From Trichomonas vaginalis G3 (lineage: Eukaryota > Parabasalia > Trichomonadida > Trichomonadidae): DNA of 64,000 nt. Positions 48,555 to 59,556 of this stretch are shown piece after piece (position 1 is the stretch's first letter; every line of letters starts with the position of its first letter). Where the stretch lies: positions 32,441,896-32,505,895 of the forward strand of contig NC_067206.1 of NCBI RefSeq assembly GCF_026262505.1, written 5' to 3'. The notes beneath the pieces are model-generated. The model searched no databases. It was not told the origin of the DNA and saw only the letters and a list, made by a program, of their open reading frames with translations. The translations under genes and the position numbers were made by a program.

Positions 48555-49265
48555 TTATATTTGTTTGATATTAGAGTAAATATAAACGGGAGCAATTGCT
48601 TGGATATTTGAGTTTCTTGAATTTATCAAGAACATTGAATGTAAGAATTTTATTAAGTGCAAAAATGCTTGAAAAAAATAGATTTCGTATTGGATATTAC
48701 AAAGAGAAATAGTGCAATTATCTTTGTAATATTTGTTGATTGGAATATCAATGATAACATATTTGAATGAATCATCATCTGAAATATCATATTCAATAGA
48801 AAAGCTATCATTAACAGAACGAATGTATTTGTCTATTCTATATTTAATAATTGGTTTGTGATAGAAAAGAGAGATTGATTTTTTGAATGAAGAATTAATG
48901 AAGTTTGTGATCATTTGATGTGAGACTTGAAGGAAGATTGATATTTCGTTCAATATGTTCTGTATCATTCGTTCCATAAATAAATTCTATAATTTTAGAA
49001 TTTTCATTATCATAGAAGTTATAATTGAAAGAATATAAAACATTCGAAGGAAACTCGATATCATAAATCAATTTGACGGAATTATCTGTTGTTTTATTAA
49101 ATTCTTCTTTTTCAAGTTTATTCTCGACATTAATTTGTGGTGGATCTGTGTTATTTAATACATGATTTGATTTACAATTTTCGCGAATCACAACATATGT
49201 AAATAAATAGTTACCTGAATCTAAGAAGGAAATAGGAATCAAGTATCCTTCATTGTTGTATGGTT
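48555..49265 (-). pseudogene. tandem family member 4, decayed remnant
   Basis: Pieces of the family are recognisable in two frames (SVKLIYDIEFPSNVLYSFNY, DTEHIERNINLPSSLTSND, SVNDSFSIEYDISDDDSFK, KYVIIDIPINKYYKDNCTIS) but large parts of the C-terminal half are deleted and the N-terminal third is missing. Clearly non-functional. Confidence 0.85.
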
Positions 49266-49395
49266 CTACTTAAATTGCATAAAGCTTTTTCTTCATTATA
49301 TAAAGATCACAGTTGAATTTAACATAAGTTGCCAAATCTAATCATTAAATGATTTGAAACTTTTATTTTACATGATCCTTTCACATGTTATATTA

Positions 49396-51144
49396 TTATT
49401 TATTTTGTAATAAATTATAGCAATAAATAAATGGAATTAACTTGTTTGGATGCTTGAATTTCTTGATTTTTTCAATTGCCATGAATGTAGGAACATCACT
49501 AAGTTGAAATACACTTGTGATAATAGATGAAATTTCGTCATGGGCGTTTGATACATAAAGAGAAATAGTGCAGTTATACTCATAATTTCTGGTTATTGGA
49601 ATATCAATGATAACATCTTTGAACAAATCATCTTCAATGACACATTCTTTTTGCTTAGAGTTATTGAAGACATCACTTGTTATATTTACTACAGTAGTTA
49701 GTATACCATTTCCACGGAAATCTCGAACCTTACACTGAACTCGAACAAAATCATCAATTTGCGTGATATTATTCACTTTTTGAAATTCGATTTCTGGCCT
49801 ATTATATTTGTATATGAAATAAAAATAACATTTCGGTGATGAAGGAGTGTTATACTCATCTATCGAAGAAATAAGAATTCTATTAGTTTCTTCATTCAAA
49901 TCATGATTACCTAATATAATATTAAATGTTTCATGATATGGGGCAGTTTTTGAAATTGTTTGGACGATTGATGTTGATTCAATAGATATAGTAGTAGTGA
50001 CATCGTCATCTGGATCGTCGTCGTTAATTTCGTATTCGAAACTAAGTGTATCATTTACAGAACGAATATAAATTGGAGGATTATATTTGTCATTATCTAT
50101 GAGAAGGTGAATAATTGGTTTGTGATAAAGAAGAGAAAATGAATTTTCGAATGTTTCTGTAGTTAAGCCTGTAGCATTGAAGAAGTAATGAAGTTTGTGA
50201 TCATTTGATATCAGACTTGATGGAAGATTGATACTTCGTTCAATGTGTTCATTATAATTCGTTCCATAAATATATTCTGTAATTTTGGAATCATAATTCT
50301 TATCGAAATAATAATTGAATGAATACAAAACATTCGAAGGAAATTCGATATCATAAATCAACTTCACTGAATTTTCTGTTGTCTTATAATAATTTTCTTT
50401 TTCAAGAATATTATTTTCGATTTTAACTTGTGGCGGATCTGTGATATTTAACACAAATGTTGGATGATATTCATTGTAATCTGTAACCAAAGTAAATGTG
50501 TAATTGCCTGTTTCAAGAAAAGATATTGGAATTATATATCCTGCATTATTATTATATGAATCAAATCGAAAGAATGGTTTCTCAAAGTTAAAGTAAATTA
50601 TTACTGGGTCCCAATAGCGGTCTTCATATTCACAACTGAAATTCAACTCTTTTGAACCTCGATATTGAATTGGGTCATATTTTATATTTATATATCTAAA
50701 ATATGCCATTTGAGCATGATCATTGGTAATGAATATTAAAGTTTTTTCTCTTTGATTTTCAATATATATAAGATAAAATATCATGTCAATTACATAATCA
50801 TCATTTTTTGTATATGTATTAATTTCGAGAAACATTTCTGATGCGAAACTAATTGATTTTGTTTCATTTTTCAATCCATCTTCAGTCAAAACTATATTTT
50901 CTTTTTTTGGAACAATAACTTCAAATTTATAGGCAAAGGTATGAGGCTTATTATCGTTATTTTTAATAGAAAAATGATCAGTTGAAGATCTATTTTCCAT
51001 TTTATAGTTGATAGAGTTCTTATTAACGTCGAACGTTGGTTCGGATGGAAGTTGGATTGTATCATTATCAACTCTTACAAATGAGAAATAATGAACTTCA
51101 CTTTCCGAATAAAATTCGTAGATTTCATGTATGAAGTCGGCCAT
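49396..51144 (-). CDS. tandem family member 5, intact, 582 aa
   Basis: Unrecognised family, intact copy. ATG at 51,144 (MADFIHEIYEFYSESEVHYF). Layout as in the member at 51,628: N-terminal block with SFVRVDNDTIQLPSEPTFDV, the KFEVIVPKKENIVLTEDGLK block, QYRGSKELNFSCEYE, NITDPPQVKIENN, the conserved central block and three further beta-rich blocks, ending FKHPNKLIPFIYCYNLLQNK. No signal peptide or transmembrane helix. Many Asn-X-Ser/Thr sites, but without a signal peptide they need not be used. Confidence 0.8.
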   Translation of the reverse strand: MADFIHEIYEFYSESEVHYFSFVRVDNDTIQLPSEPTFDVNKNSINYKMENRSSTDHFSIKNNDNKPHTFAYKFEVIVPKKENIVLTEDGLKNETKSISFASEMFLEINTYTKNDDYVIDMIFYLIYIENQREKTLIFITNDHAQMAYFRYINIKYDPIQYRGSKELNFSCEYEDRYWDPVIIYFNFEKPFFRFDSYNNNAGYIIPISFLETGNYTFTLVTDYNEYHPTFVLNITDPPQVKIENNILEKENYYKTTENSVKLIYDIEFPSNVLYSFNYYFDKNYDSKITEYIYGTNYNEHIERSINLPSSLISNDHKLHYFFNATGLTTETFENSFSLLYHKPIIHLLIDNDKYNPPIYIRSVNDTLSFEYEINDDDPDDDVTTTISIESTSIVQTISKTAPYHETFNIILGNHDLNEETNRILISSIDEYNTPSSPKCYFYFIYKYNRPEIEFQKVNNITQIDDFVRVQCKVRDFRGNGILTTVVNITSDVFNNSKQKECVIEDDLFKDVIIDIPITRNYEYNCTISLYVSNAHDEISSIITSVFQLSDVPTFMAIEKIKKFKHPNKLIPFIYCYNLLQNK

Positions 51145-51627
51145 TGACTGAGAAAAAGTGTATTAAATTTAAAATACAATTATTTATAATCAATAAATAA
51201 TTCTCTTACATATTGGCAATGGAAGCAAGACCGAAGATACCATTAACATGTCACTTTTTAATATTCTTATAATAATTTTTCATAGCTTCAGTCAACTGCA
51301 TAAAGCATTCTTAGTTTTATTGATATTATAATAGAGCAGTGTTAAATTTAGTGTCAAATTTTGATTCATTGAGATCTCTTTATTCTAAAGGATGTATAGC
51401 CCAGACATAGTTACTTATTCAAACTTTTCTATTTATTTGATATTATAATTGTCAATATTTAAGGGTGCATTTTCGTCCCTATGACACAGACTTCAGTTTC
51501 GGTCTTTAAGGTTAATTTTCAAAGGCATTTCACGCCAATTGTCCGAAATATGAATTAAAGCCAGACGTGTGTAAGTGCACTCTTAATATGTTTACAAAAA
51601 TTAAGAATATTTTTATTAAATTTTTGT
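51145..51627. other. intergenic within the tandem family
   Basis: AT-rich, no gene. A TGTCACTTTTT motif at 51,249-51,259 lies about 105 bp from the ATG of the 49,396-51,144 gene and is on the opposite strand to it. Confidence 0.55.
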
Positions 51628-53382
51628 TTATTTGTTTGATAATAGAGTAAATATAAATGGGAGTGACTTGTTTGGATGTATGAGTTTCTTGAATTTATCA
51701 AGAACATTGAATGTAAGAATTTCATCAAGTGCAAAAATGCTTGTGATGAGAGATGAGATTTCGTCATGTGTATTGGAAACGCAGAGAGAAATAGTACAGT
51801 TTCCTTGGTAATATTTGTTGATTGGAATGTCAATAATAACTTCTTTGAATGAATCATCTTCAATTTCGCGTTCCTTCTTCTTAGTGCAATTGTATAAGTT
51901 ATCAGCTGTTAAGTTTGCTTCAATCGTTAACAGACCATTTCCTCTATAATCTCTTACTCTACATTGAATTCGAACAAAATTATCAATTTTTGAAATATTG
52001 TTTTCTGACTGAAATTCAATCTCCGGTCTATTAAATTTATATATGAAATAAAAATATGTTTGTTTAGACGATATACAATTATATTTGTCAATTGCAGAAA
52101 TTATGATCCTTTTACCTCCTTCATTCAATGTATCTCCAAAATTAGGATTCACTTCTACAAGATAAGGAGCAATATTCGATGTATTTTTGATTATTGTTGA
52201 TGGTTCAATAGAAACAACGCTAGTGACGGTATCTTCTGGATCTTCATCTGAAATATCATATTCAATAGAAAAGCTATCATTAACATAATGAATGAAGATT
52301 GGGGGATCATTTTCGTCATTCTCTGTGAGAAGATGAATAATTGGTTTGTGATAAATAAGAGAGAATGAATTTTCGAATGTGTCTGTAGTTAAGCCTGTAG
52401 CATTGAAGAAGTAATGAAGTTTGTGATCATTTGATATCAGACTTGATGGAAGATTGATACTTCGTTCAATGTGTTCATTATAATTCGTTCCATAAATATA
52501 TTCTGTAATTTTGGAATCATAATTCTTATCGAAATAATAATTGAATGAATACAAAACATTCGAAGGAAATTCGATATCATAAACCAACTTCATTGAATTT
52601 TCTGTTGTCTTATAATATTCTTCTTTTTCAAGTTTATTATTTTCAATCTTTATTGGTGGTGGATTTGTGATATTAAATACATATGTTGGCTGGTAATATG
52701 GTAATCCTGTTAGTAATGTAAAAGAATAATTACCAGACTCAAGAAATGATATTGGAATTAAATATCCTTCATCATATGGATTAATTAGAAAAAATGGTTT
52801 TTCAAAATCAAAATAAACAGTTAAACGATATAAATCATACTCCTCCAAATCACAACGAAAATCCAATTCTTTTGTACCCCTAAAATTTGTTCGATTATAG
52901 GAAACGTTAGTAAATTCAGATAATGGCATCATAGCCCCCATTGAGCGGAACGCGAATTCTGCGGTCCTGTTTACTTCAAGGAAAGTTGGATAAAATATAA
53001 TGTCTATCATATAACATTCGGTTTTATTTAAATAATTAATTTCATCAATTGCATTACAATCAATTTCAATGCTTTTTGTTCCATTCATCAATCCATAATT
53101 AGTCAAATATATATTTTCCTTTTTGGGAACAGTTACTTCAAATTTATACGCAATAAAATGAGGCACATGATCAGTATTAGTTACTGACAATGTATCTGTA
53201 TAAGTATCAATATACATATGCGCAGGTTTAAGACTTTCATTTATAATTAAGTCATGTTTTCGAACTTCAAATGCAGGTTCTGAAGGAAGTTGAACAGTGT
53301 CATTATCGACTCTTAAAAATGATGTATATTTGACTTCATCCTCAGTATAGTAATTATAAAAATCTCTGATTGCGTGTGTCAT
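51628..53382 (-). CDS. tandem family member 6, intact, 584 aa (type copy)
   Basis: ATG at 53,382 (MTHAIRDFYNYYTEDEVKYT). Blocks in order: residues 20-40 SFLRVDNDTVQLPSEPAFEV; 75-100 FIAYKFEVTVPKKENIYLTN; about 165-200 FRGTKELDFRCDLEE and VYFDFEKPFFLINPY; 230-245 NITNPPPIKIENN; central block 255-335 (KLVYDIEFPSNVLYSFNYYF to KLHYFFNATGLTTDTFENS); 370-390 NDSFSIEYDISDEDPEDTVT; FNRPEIEFQSENNISKIDNF; CRVRDYRGNGLLTIEANLT; IIDIPINKYYQGNCTISLCV; and the end HPNKSLPFIFTLLSNK. The SIEYDISDEDPEDTV and YYFDKNYDSKI segments hint at Ig- or cadherin-like beta repeats. No signal peptide or membrane helix. Function unknown. Confidence 0.8.
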   Translation of the reverse strand: MTHAIRDFYNYYTEDEVKYTSFLRVDNDTVQLPSEPAFEVRKHDLIINESLKPAHMYIDTYTDTLSVTNTDHVPHFIAYKFEVTVPKKENIYLTNYGLMNGTKSIEIDCNAIDEINYLNKTECYMIDIIFYPTFLEVNRTAEFAFRSMGAMMPLSEFTNVSYNRTNFRGTKELDFRCDLEEYDLYRLTVYFDFEKPFFLINPYDEGYLIPISFLESGNYSFTLLTGLPYYQPTYVFNITNPPPIKIENNKLEKEEYYKTTENSMKLVYDIEFPSNVLYSFNYYFDKNYDSKITEYIYGTNYNEHIERSINLPSSLISNDHKLHYFFNATGLTTDTFENSFSLIYHKPIIHLLTENDENDPPIFIHYVNDSFSIEYDISDEDPEDTVTSVVSIEPSTIIKNTSNIAPYLVEVNPNFGDTLNEGGKRIIISAIDKYNCISSKQTYFYFIYKFNRPEIEFQSENNISKIDNFVRIQCRVRDYRGNGLLTIEANLTADNLYNCTKKKEREIEDDSFKEVIIDIPINKYYQGNCTISLCVSNTHDEISSLITSIFALDEILTFNVLDKFKKLIHPNKSLPFIFTLLSNK

Positions 53383-53625
53383 TAGAAAGCTGAGCGAATG
53401 TTATAAATAGTGCACAAATATTGCAGTAATCAAAGATTGTTTTCAGAAAAGGGAAAAATTAGGAAAATTCCATAAATTGTGTCACTTTTTATAAGATCCG
53501 GTAAATATACTATCTTCGTTTTTAGATAAAGGTCATCTTCATAATCATACGCTCAAATGTTATATTATATATGTCTATTTGTTATCAAATATTATTGGAC
53601 TATTTGATTTTTTTTTAAATTTTTA

Positions 53626-55353
53626 TTACTTTGAAATTGAGGAAAAGATAAAAGGAGTAAATTTATTATAATGCTTGAATTTCTTGATTTCTGGAAGATC
53701 TTCAAGTGTAGGAATATCATCAAGTGTAAACTTGGATGTCATGAAATGTGATATTTCATCATGCTCATTTGACACGCAAATAGAAATAGAATAATTGCCT
53801 TCGTAAAATTGATTAATTGGAATATCAATATTGATATCATTAAATAAATCATCTTCAATGAAATATTCCTTTACATTAGTTGAAATGAAATCATCATTCG
53901 TAATGTTAGTTTCTATCTTTAGTACTCCACCTTTGCGGTAATATCTTACCCTGCATTTAATTCGGATAAAATTTCCGATTCTAGAGATATTACTTTCACT
54001 TTGAAATTCGATCTCTGGTTTATTATATTTGTATTCAAAATAAAAGGATTCGTTTTTTGATGCATTATTGCCATGCTCATCTACTGCATAAATTGTAACA
54101 AAAATTATTCCTTCATTTAATTCATCAAAGCTTGGAACTATTTGGAATTCATTTGAATATGGAGCAATTTTGGAAATGGTTTGGCAGATTGATGTTGATT
54201 CAATAGATGCAATAGAAGTTACATTGTCATTTAAATCATCATCCTCAATTTTAACTCTAATTCTAATCGTGTCATTGACAGAACGAATATAAATAGGAAG
54301 ATTGGATCTGTCATTATCTGTGAGAAGATGAATAGTTGGTTTGTGATAAATAAGAGAGAAAGAATTTTCGAATGTTTCCGTAGTTAAGCCTGTGGCATTG
54401 AAGAAGTAATGAAGTTTGTGATCACTTGATGTGAAACTTGATGGAAGATCAATATTTCGTTCAATGTGTTCTGTATCATTTGTTCCATAAATATATTCTG
54501 TAAATTTGTCATCTTCATTATCATCGAAGTAATAATTGAGTGAATACAAAACATTTGAAGGAAATTCGATATCATAAATCAATTTCATTGAATTATCTGT
54601 TGTCTTATAATATTTTTCTTTCTCAAGCGTATTATTCTCAATCTTAATTGGCGGTGGATCAATGATATTTAGATTATGATTATCATAGTCTGATTTTAAT
54701 AAACAAAATTTATAAGTACCTGATGGAAGAAAGGAAATTGGAATCAAATAGCCCTCATTTGTATTATTGATAATTACAAACGGTAATTCAAAATCAAAAT
54801 ATGCAATTGCTTGTAAAACCCTGTTAACAGTCCTATCAAAACTGAAATTTAAAACATTAGTTCCTCTAATTTGAGAGTCATTATATATGCATTCATAATA
54901 AACAGGATATGCATTATATTCATTGTTATATACAATTTCAAAATCAATGGATTTGTTAGTATCAACAATCTTAGGATAATAAATTAAATCAACAATATTA
55001 TCTTCATTTCTCTTATAAGTACGAATTTCATCCATCTCAGACGAGCTAAAATAGATATTATATGTTCCATTTGTTAACTTTCTCGAATCCGGAACAAGAT
55101 CAATATTATCTTTCTTAGGGAGAATTGCTTGAAACCTATATGCAAAAATATGGGATTCATTATCTAAATTCGTAACAGTTAATTTTTCTTCTCCCGGAAT
55201 TTCCATTTTAATGGAGAGGTTATTTTGCTGAATACTAAAATTAAGTCCGGATGGTAGCTGTATAGTTGTATTATCAACTCTTAAGAATGAAATAAACTCA
55301 ACTTCACTCTCTTCATAAAAAACAAAGAATTTACTAAAAAATTTCCCATACAT
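53626..55353 (-). CDS. tandem family member 7, intact, 575 aa
   Basis: ATG at 55,353 (MYGKFFSKFFVFYEESEVEF). Belongs to a subgroup, with the last member, that starts MYG and has EIPGEEKLTVTNLDNESHIF and the AILPKKDNIDLVPD block. The central block is shared with all members (SNVLYSLNYYFDDNEDDKFT); the C-terminus ends KFKHYNKFTPFIFSSISK. The Asp/Glu-Asp-rich IRIRVKIEDDDLNDNVT replaces the SIEYDISDEDP of other members. Intact frame; function unknown. Confidence 0.8.
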   Translation of the reverse strand: MYGKFFSKFFVFYEESEVEFISFLRVDNTTIQLPSGLNFSIQQNNLSIKMEIPGEEKLTVTNLDNESHIFAYRFQAILPKKDNIDLVPDSRKLTNGTYNIYFSSSEMDEIRTYKRNEDNIVDLIYYPKIVDTNKSIDFEIVYNNEYNAYPVYYECIYNDSQIRGTNVLNFSFDRTVNRVLQAIAYFDFELPFVIINNTNEGYLIPISFLPSGTYKFCLLKSDYDNHNLNIIDPPPIKIENNTLEKEKYYKTTDNSMKLIYDIEFPSNVLYSLNYYFDDNEDDKFTEYIYGTNDTEHIERNIDLPSSFTSSDHKLHYFFNATGLTTETFENSFSLIYHKPTIHLLTDNDRSNLPIYIRSVNDTIRIRVKIEDDDLNDNVTSIASIESTSICQTISKIAPYSNEFQIVPSFDELNEGIIFVTIYAVDEHGNNASKNESFYFEYKYNKPEIEFQSESNISRIGNFIRIKCRVRYYRKGGVLKIETNITNDDFISTNVKEYFIEDDLFNDINIDIPINQFYEGNYSISICVSNEHDEISHFMTSKFTLDDIPTLEDLPEIKKFKHYNKFTPFIFSSISK

Positions 55354-55768
55354 TTGTTCTTCTGAAATTCTTTAAATTATTGCCGATGAATATTTATTAA
55401 CATTCCTCGGTTCACTTGTATGTGAACCTAGGAAATTTTGTTCAGAAACATTATCGGAATTGTCACTTTTGGAATAATCTTTTTTTATTTTCACTTCACA
55501 ACAATTGCTTATTAATAAATGGTTCATTCATATTTGTCTTGTTCTCAAGCAAGTTCTTGTATATCCAATGATTTGACATATTCATAAAGACGAAATATCC
55601 TAAAATAAAAGTTATTCAGGAGAATATTTTTATATTTCTGAATATCAGATGATACACTCTAGTTTCCAAATTTGATGCTTATATAACATCTTATTAGCTT
55701 CAATGGATAGAAATTTATTTAGTGACAAAATAAAAAGCAAAAAGATTGTAAAAAATCTTTTTTATTCT

Positions 55769-57502
55769 TTATTTCTTTGAAATAAGAATATAAAATAATG
55801 AAATGAGTTTGCGAGGATGTTTCAGTTTGTTAAGTTTATTATGTTTCTGGAATGTAGGAATATTATCGAGATTAAATGAACTTGTGATAGTTGTCGAATA
55901 TTCATGATGTTCATTTGTTGCACAAATCGAAATGGTGTAATTGCCACCATATAATCGATTGATTGGAAGATCGATGTTCACAGTTCGGAATGTGTCATCA
56001 TCAATATAAAATTCTTTAGTCTTCGTGTTGCTGTAGATAGAATTAGTAATGTTTGCATGAATCGTCAATAATCCATGACGATAATCTCGAACGATGACAG
56101 GAACTCGAATAAAATCATCAATTCGTGAGATGTTGTTTTCTGGTTGAAATTCAATCTCTGGTTTATCGTATTTGTAGATGAAAGAAAAATATTTTTTATC
56201 TGATGCAGAACAATTTTGTTCATCAACTGCTGAAATAGTGATCCATATATTTCCTTCACGCAAATCATATTCTTCGAGATTAATATTAACTGTTTCTCGA
56301 TATGGAGCAATTTTAGAGAAAGATAAGTTAAGATGTGTTTCAATATTTACAATGCTTGTGACATTGTCATTAAGATCTTCATCTTCAATTTCGTATTCGA
56401 TAGATAAACTATCATTGACATAACGATTGTAAATAGGAGGATTGTTGTTGTCATATGAAGTCAATAGATTAATGACTGGTTTGTGATAAAGAAGAGAGAA
56501 TGAATTTTCAAATGTTTCTGTAGTTAAGCCTGTGGCATTGAAGAAGTAATGAAGTTTGTGATCACTTGATGTCAGACTTGATGGAAGATTGATACTTCGT
56601 TCAATGTGTTCATTATAATTCGTTCCATAAATATATTCTGTAATTTTGGAATCATAATTCTTATCGAAATAATAATTGAATGAATACAAAACATTCGAAG
56701 GAAATTCGATATCATAAATCAATTTCATTGAATTTTCTGTTGTCTTATAATAATTTTCTTTTTCAAGTTTATTATTTTCAATCTTAATTGGTGGCGGATC
56801 TGTGATATTTAACAATTTTATTCTATAAACTATATTTAATCTAGGAATTATATGAAAATCGTAGATACCTGTTGTTAGAAAGGAAATTGGAATTAAAATT
56901 TTGTCATTTGAACTAATGTAAATAAAAATTGGTTTTTCAAAATCAAAATAAATAATCATTTCTTGATCTGTTTGCAGTCTATAGTTAGCGATGCAATTTA
57001 ATAATTTAGTCCCTCAATACTGATAATCATCACGGTTATAATAACTATGATTTTTAAGGGGTACTTTTATGGTAAATTTGGGGGTAATGAAACGGAAATA
57101 AGTGGATGAGTTAAGTTGCACAATCCTAGGACCATATATTAATTCTACAATATTGTTTTTGTTTCTCTTATAAATGTTAACTTCACTTATATACCCTGAT
57201 GAAAATGAAATGTTATATGTTCCATTTGTTAACATATTTGAAACAATATCAATATTTTCTTTCTTAGGGAGAATGGCTTCGAATTTATATGCAAGAATAT
57301 GTGATTCATTATCTAAATTTGTTACAGTTAAATTTGCATTTCCTGGAATATCCATAATAATGGAGAGATTATTTTGCTGAAGATCAAATTTAAGTTGGGA
57401 GGGTAGTTGTATAGTTGTATTATCAACTCTTAACTATGAAACGAAGTTAACTTCACTCTCTTTATAAAAAATAAAAAATTTGTTAAAGTAATTTCCATAC
57501 AT
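55769..57502 (-). pseudogene. tandem family member 8 (broken)
   Basis: ATG at 57,502 (MYGNYFNKFFIFYKESEVNF) is followed after about 22 codons by an in-frame TAG exactly where other members have the Phe of SFLRVDN. The frame continues open (LRVDNTTIQLP) and shows another break near 57,014-56,960. The C-terminal 396 codons are open to 55,769. Pairs with the preceding member as the MYG subgroup. Confidence 0.8.
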
Positions 57503-58343
57503 TCGTTATTTCTAAGTACTTTATATTACTGTAAACAATTATCGGTAAACACGGGTTAGCTCAACGTCAGCTGAACCATGAAAATCTTGAAAATAAACTG
57601 TGTTGTAACGCAGTTTAGAAATGTGATTGTCACTTTTAGTATGATCCGAAATCTAAATTTCACAAATTGAAAATGATAGACTAGTATTAATATATATTGT
57701 AGTGTAATAAACAGAAATTCATCAAAAGTGACAGCTCTCAATTTTTTGACATTTGTAAATTCTAAATTGAATGAGAAAAATGAAATAATACTAAGCATCA
57801 TACAATATTCTAGATTTAATTATAATTAGGAAAAAGTTAGTTTTGAGAGTACTTTTCATAGGCATATAGAATGAAATCTTCTGAAAAATAATATCACATA
57901 AACTCATATTATTTTCTAATATATAACTATTTTATATAAAAATCAAATTCAATGATCTTAAAAGCGAAGGATAAACCTCAAAATTTACGAATATAATGAG
58001 TGGGAATATAATGCTTATCTATCATAAAAATATGAAATATCAATTTTTGCTTTACGCCTAATTTTTGACGACAATTAGCAAAAAATGTTAAATGTTAACA
58101 CTCAGTCCACTTGAATATGAAAAATAAAATTGACTTTGATTAAATGTTTTTATTTATCATGCAATTCTTCTTGCGACCAAAGATTTGAATAAAATTTCAA
58201 AAAATAAGATAGCTTAAAAAATAATATACGGTAGTGTTTACTAATAGATGAATAGTATATAAATTCTATTAAAATGGATTTGATCCAAAAAAATATATAA
58301 AATTTGATCATAAATAAAATCGTTTTAAATTACTTCTTCATTT
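57503..58343. other. intergenic between the tandem family and Maverick 2
   Basis: AT-rich, no gene recognised. TGTCACTTTT at 57,629 and AAAAGTGACA near 57,725 are copies of a motif found elsewhere in the window. Confidence 0.55.
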
Positions 58344-58449
58344 AGGTCAGGTGAATGGGGCTTCCAGGCGCGTTGCACCCTCTAGCCCATAAGAAATTTT
58401 GCCCAAGACCCAAGAGGAGGACCGAACCCCAGCCGACCAGCCGGTGACA
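58344..58449. other. GC-rich island of unknown nature
   Basis: About 106 bp with clearly higher GC content than anything nearby (starts GGTCAGGTGAATGGGGCTTC, ends CCAGCCGACCAGCCGGTGAC), bounded by AT-rich DNA. It is not protein-like in an obvious way and does not fold by eye into a tRNA. It lies just outside the expected left edge of Maverick 2. Confidence 0.6.
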
Positions 58450-58600
58450 AAACCAAAACCGTTGTTATTTACATCATATTAATAGTGTCACTTTTTAAAA
58501 TATCACTTTTTGTGTCGCTTTTCACAAATTATATAAGTTTTCATGTTTTGTCACTTTTCTGTCACTTTTCGGGTAAAAACATTTTTATTATTATATATAA

Positions 58601-59417
58601 ATGAATTTTACAAAACCACCGTTACCATTCTTTGGAAATAAGAGTAGATGTAAAGATATTATATTGAGAGAACTTAAGAAACTACCGAATGGTCTAACAT
58701 TTGTAGATTTGTTCGGTGGAAGTTTCTATATATCCCATTTATGTCATACAATATTCCCAGACTCAAAGATTATATGCAATGACTTCGACAACTATATGGA
58801 CCGTCTCAAACATATTCCAGACACAAACAATATATTGAAAGAGTTAAAAGAAAAGATACCTATAGGTAAGATGGAACGTATACCATTAGATAAGAAAAAT
58901 ATTGTGAGAGAGGTTTTGAAAAAAGCAGAATATATAGACTGGGATAGTATATCTGCTAGACTATTATATAGTGGTGCTATAAGAGTTCATGACATTGAAA
59001 CACTTATGTCAAAAGTTTTTATCTTAACTATACAAATGTTTTCAAAGAGAACATAGAAAAATATATTGAGGGTATAGAGTTTGTGAGATGTCATTGGACA
59101 GAGTTGTATGAAAAATATAAAGACAAGGAAAATGTTTTCTTTATAGTGGACCACCGTTCTATAACACATGGGATTTTCAATACCAAGTAGACTGGACTTT
59201 GAGAGACTCTTTAGAAACTTTAGACGTTATACATAACCATCCATGCTTTTACTTTACATCCGATAAAAGTGGTTTGGAAACCGTTATGAGATGGTTAGAG
59301 GACATACATGACTATGAGTTTATATATGACAAGATAGAATATGAGAGAGGTCCTATAAACTGGAGAAAGTGTCACAATAAAGAAATTTTATTAGTAAGTA
59401 AATGTGGTTTGAAATAG
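58601..59417 (+). pseudogene. N6-adenine DNA methyltransferase, broken (Maverick 2)
   Basis: Relative of the enzyme at 13,288-14,133: PPLPFFGNKSRC, then TFVDLFGGSFYISHLC (motif I). It starts with ATG after TTTTTATTATTATATATAA, a strong late-type motif. The gene is broken in several places. In Maverick 1 the equivalent gene lies mid-element, so gene order differs between the two. Confidence 0.85.
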
Positions 59418-59533
59418 GACTACTTGTTTTAGGTTTTTTCCATTGTGTCATTTATTTATTTGACGTGGCAGAAAAGTACAGAGAATATGAAGATGAACCA
59501 ATGCCTGCAAATGTTCAGCATATGTACTCGTAA
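59402..59533 (+). CDS. small membrane protein, 43 aa (Maverick 2)
   Basis: ATG at 59,402 in the context AGTAAATG, overlapping the end of the methyltransferase relic. MWFEIGLLVLGFFHCVIYLF forms one transmembrane helix, followed by a charged tail (DVAEKYREYEDEPMPANVQH). The position, directly downstream of the methyltransferase, is not the one occupied by the 14,158 membrane protein of Maverick 1, which is upstream of it. Too short for family assignment. Confidence 0.5.
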   Translation: MWFEIGLLVLGFFHCVIYLFDVAEKYREYEDEPMPANVQHMYS

Positions 59534-59556
59534 GAGATATTTTTATCTAATATTAA

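Noticed and set aside
58344-58449. tRNA gene or tRNA-derived SINE
   Set aside because: A GGTTCGGTCC-like word on the reverse strand resembles a B box, but no A box at the proper distance and no cloverleaf could be drawn.
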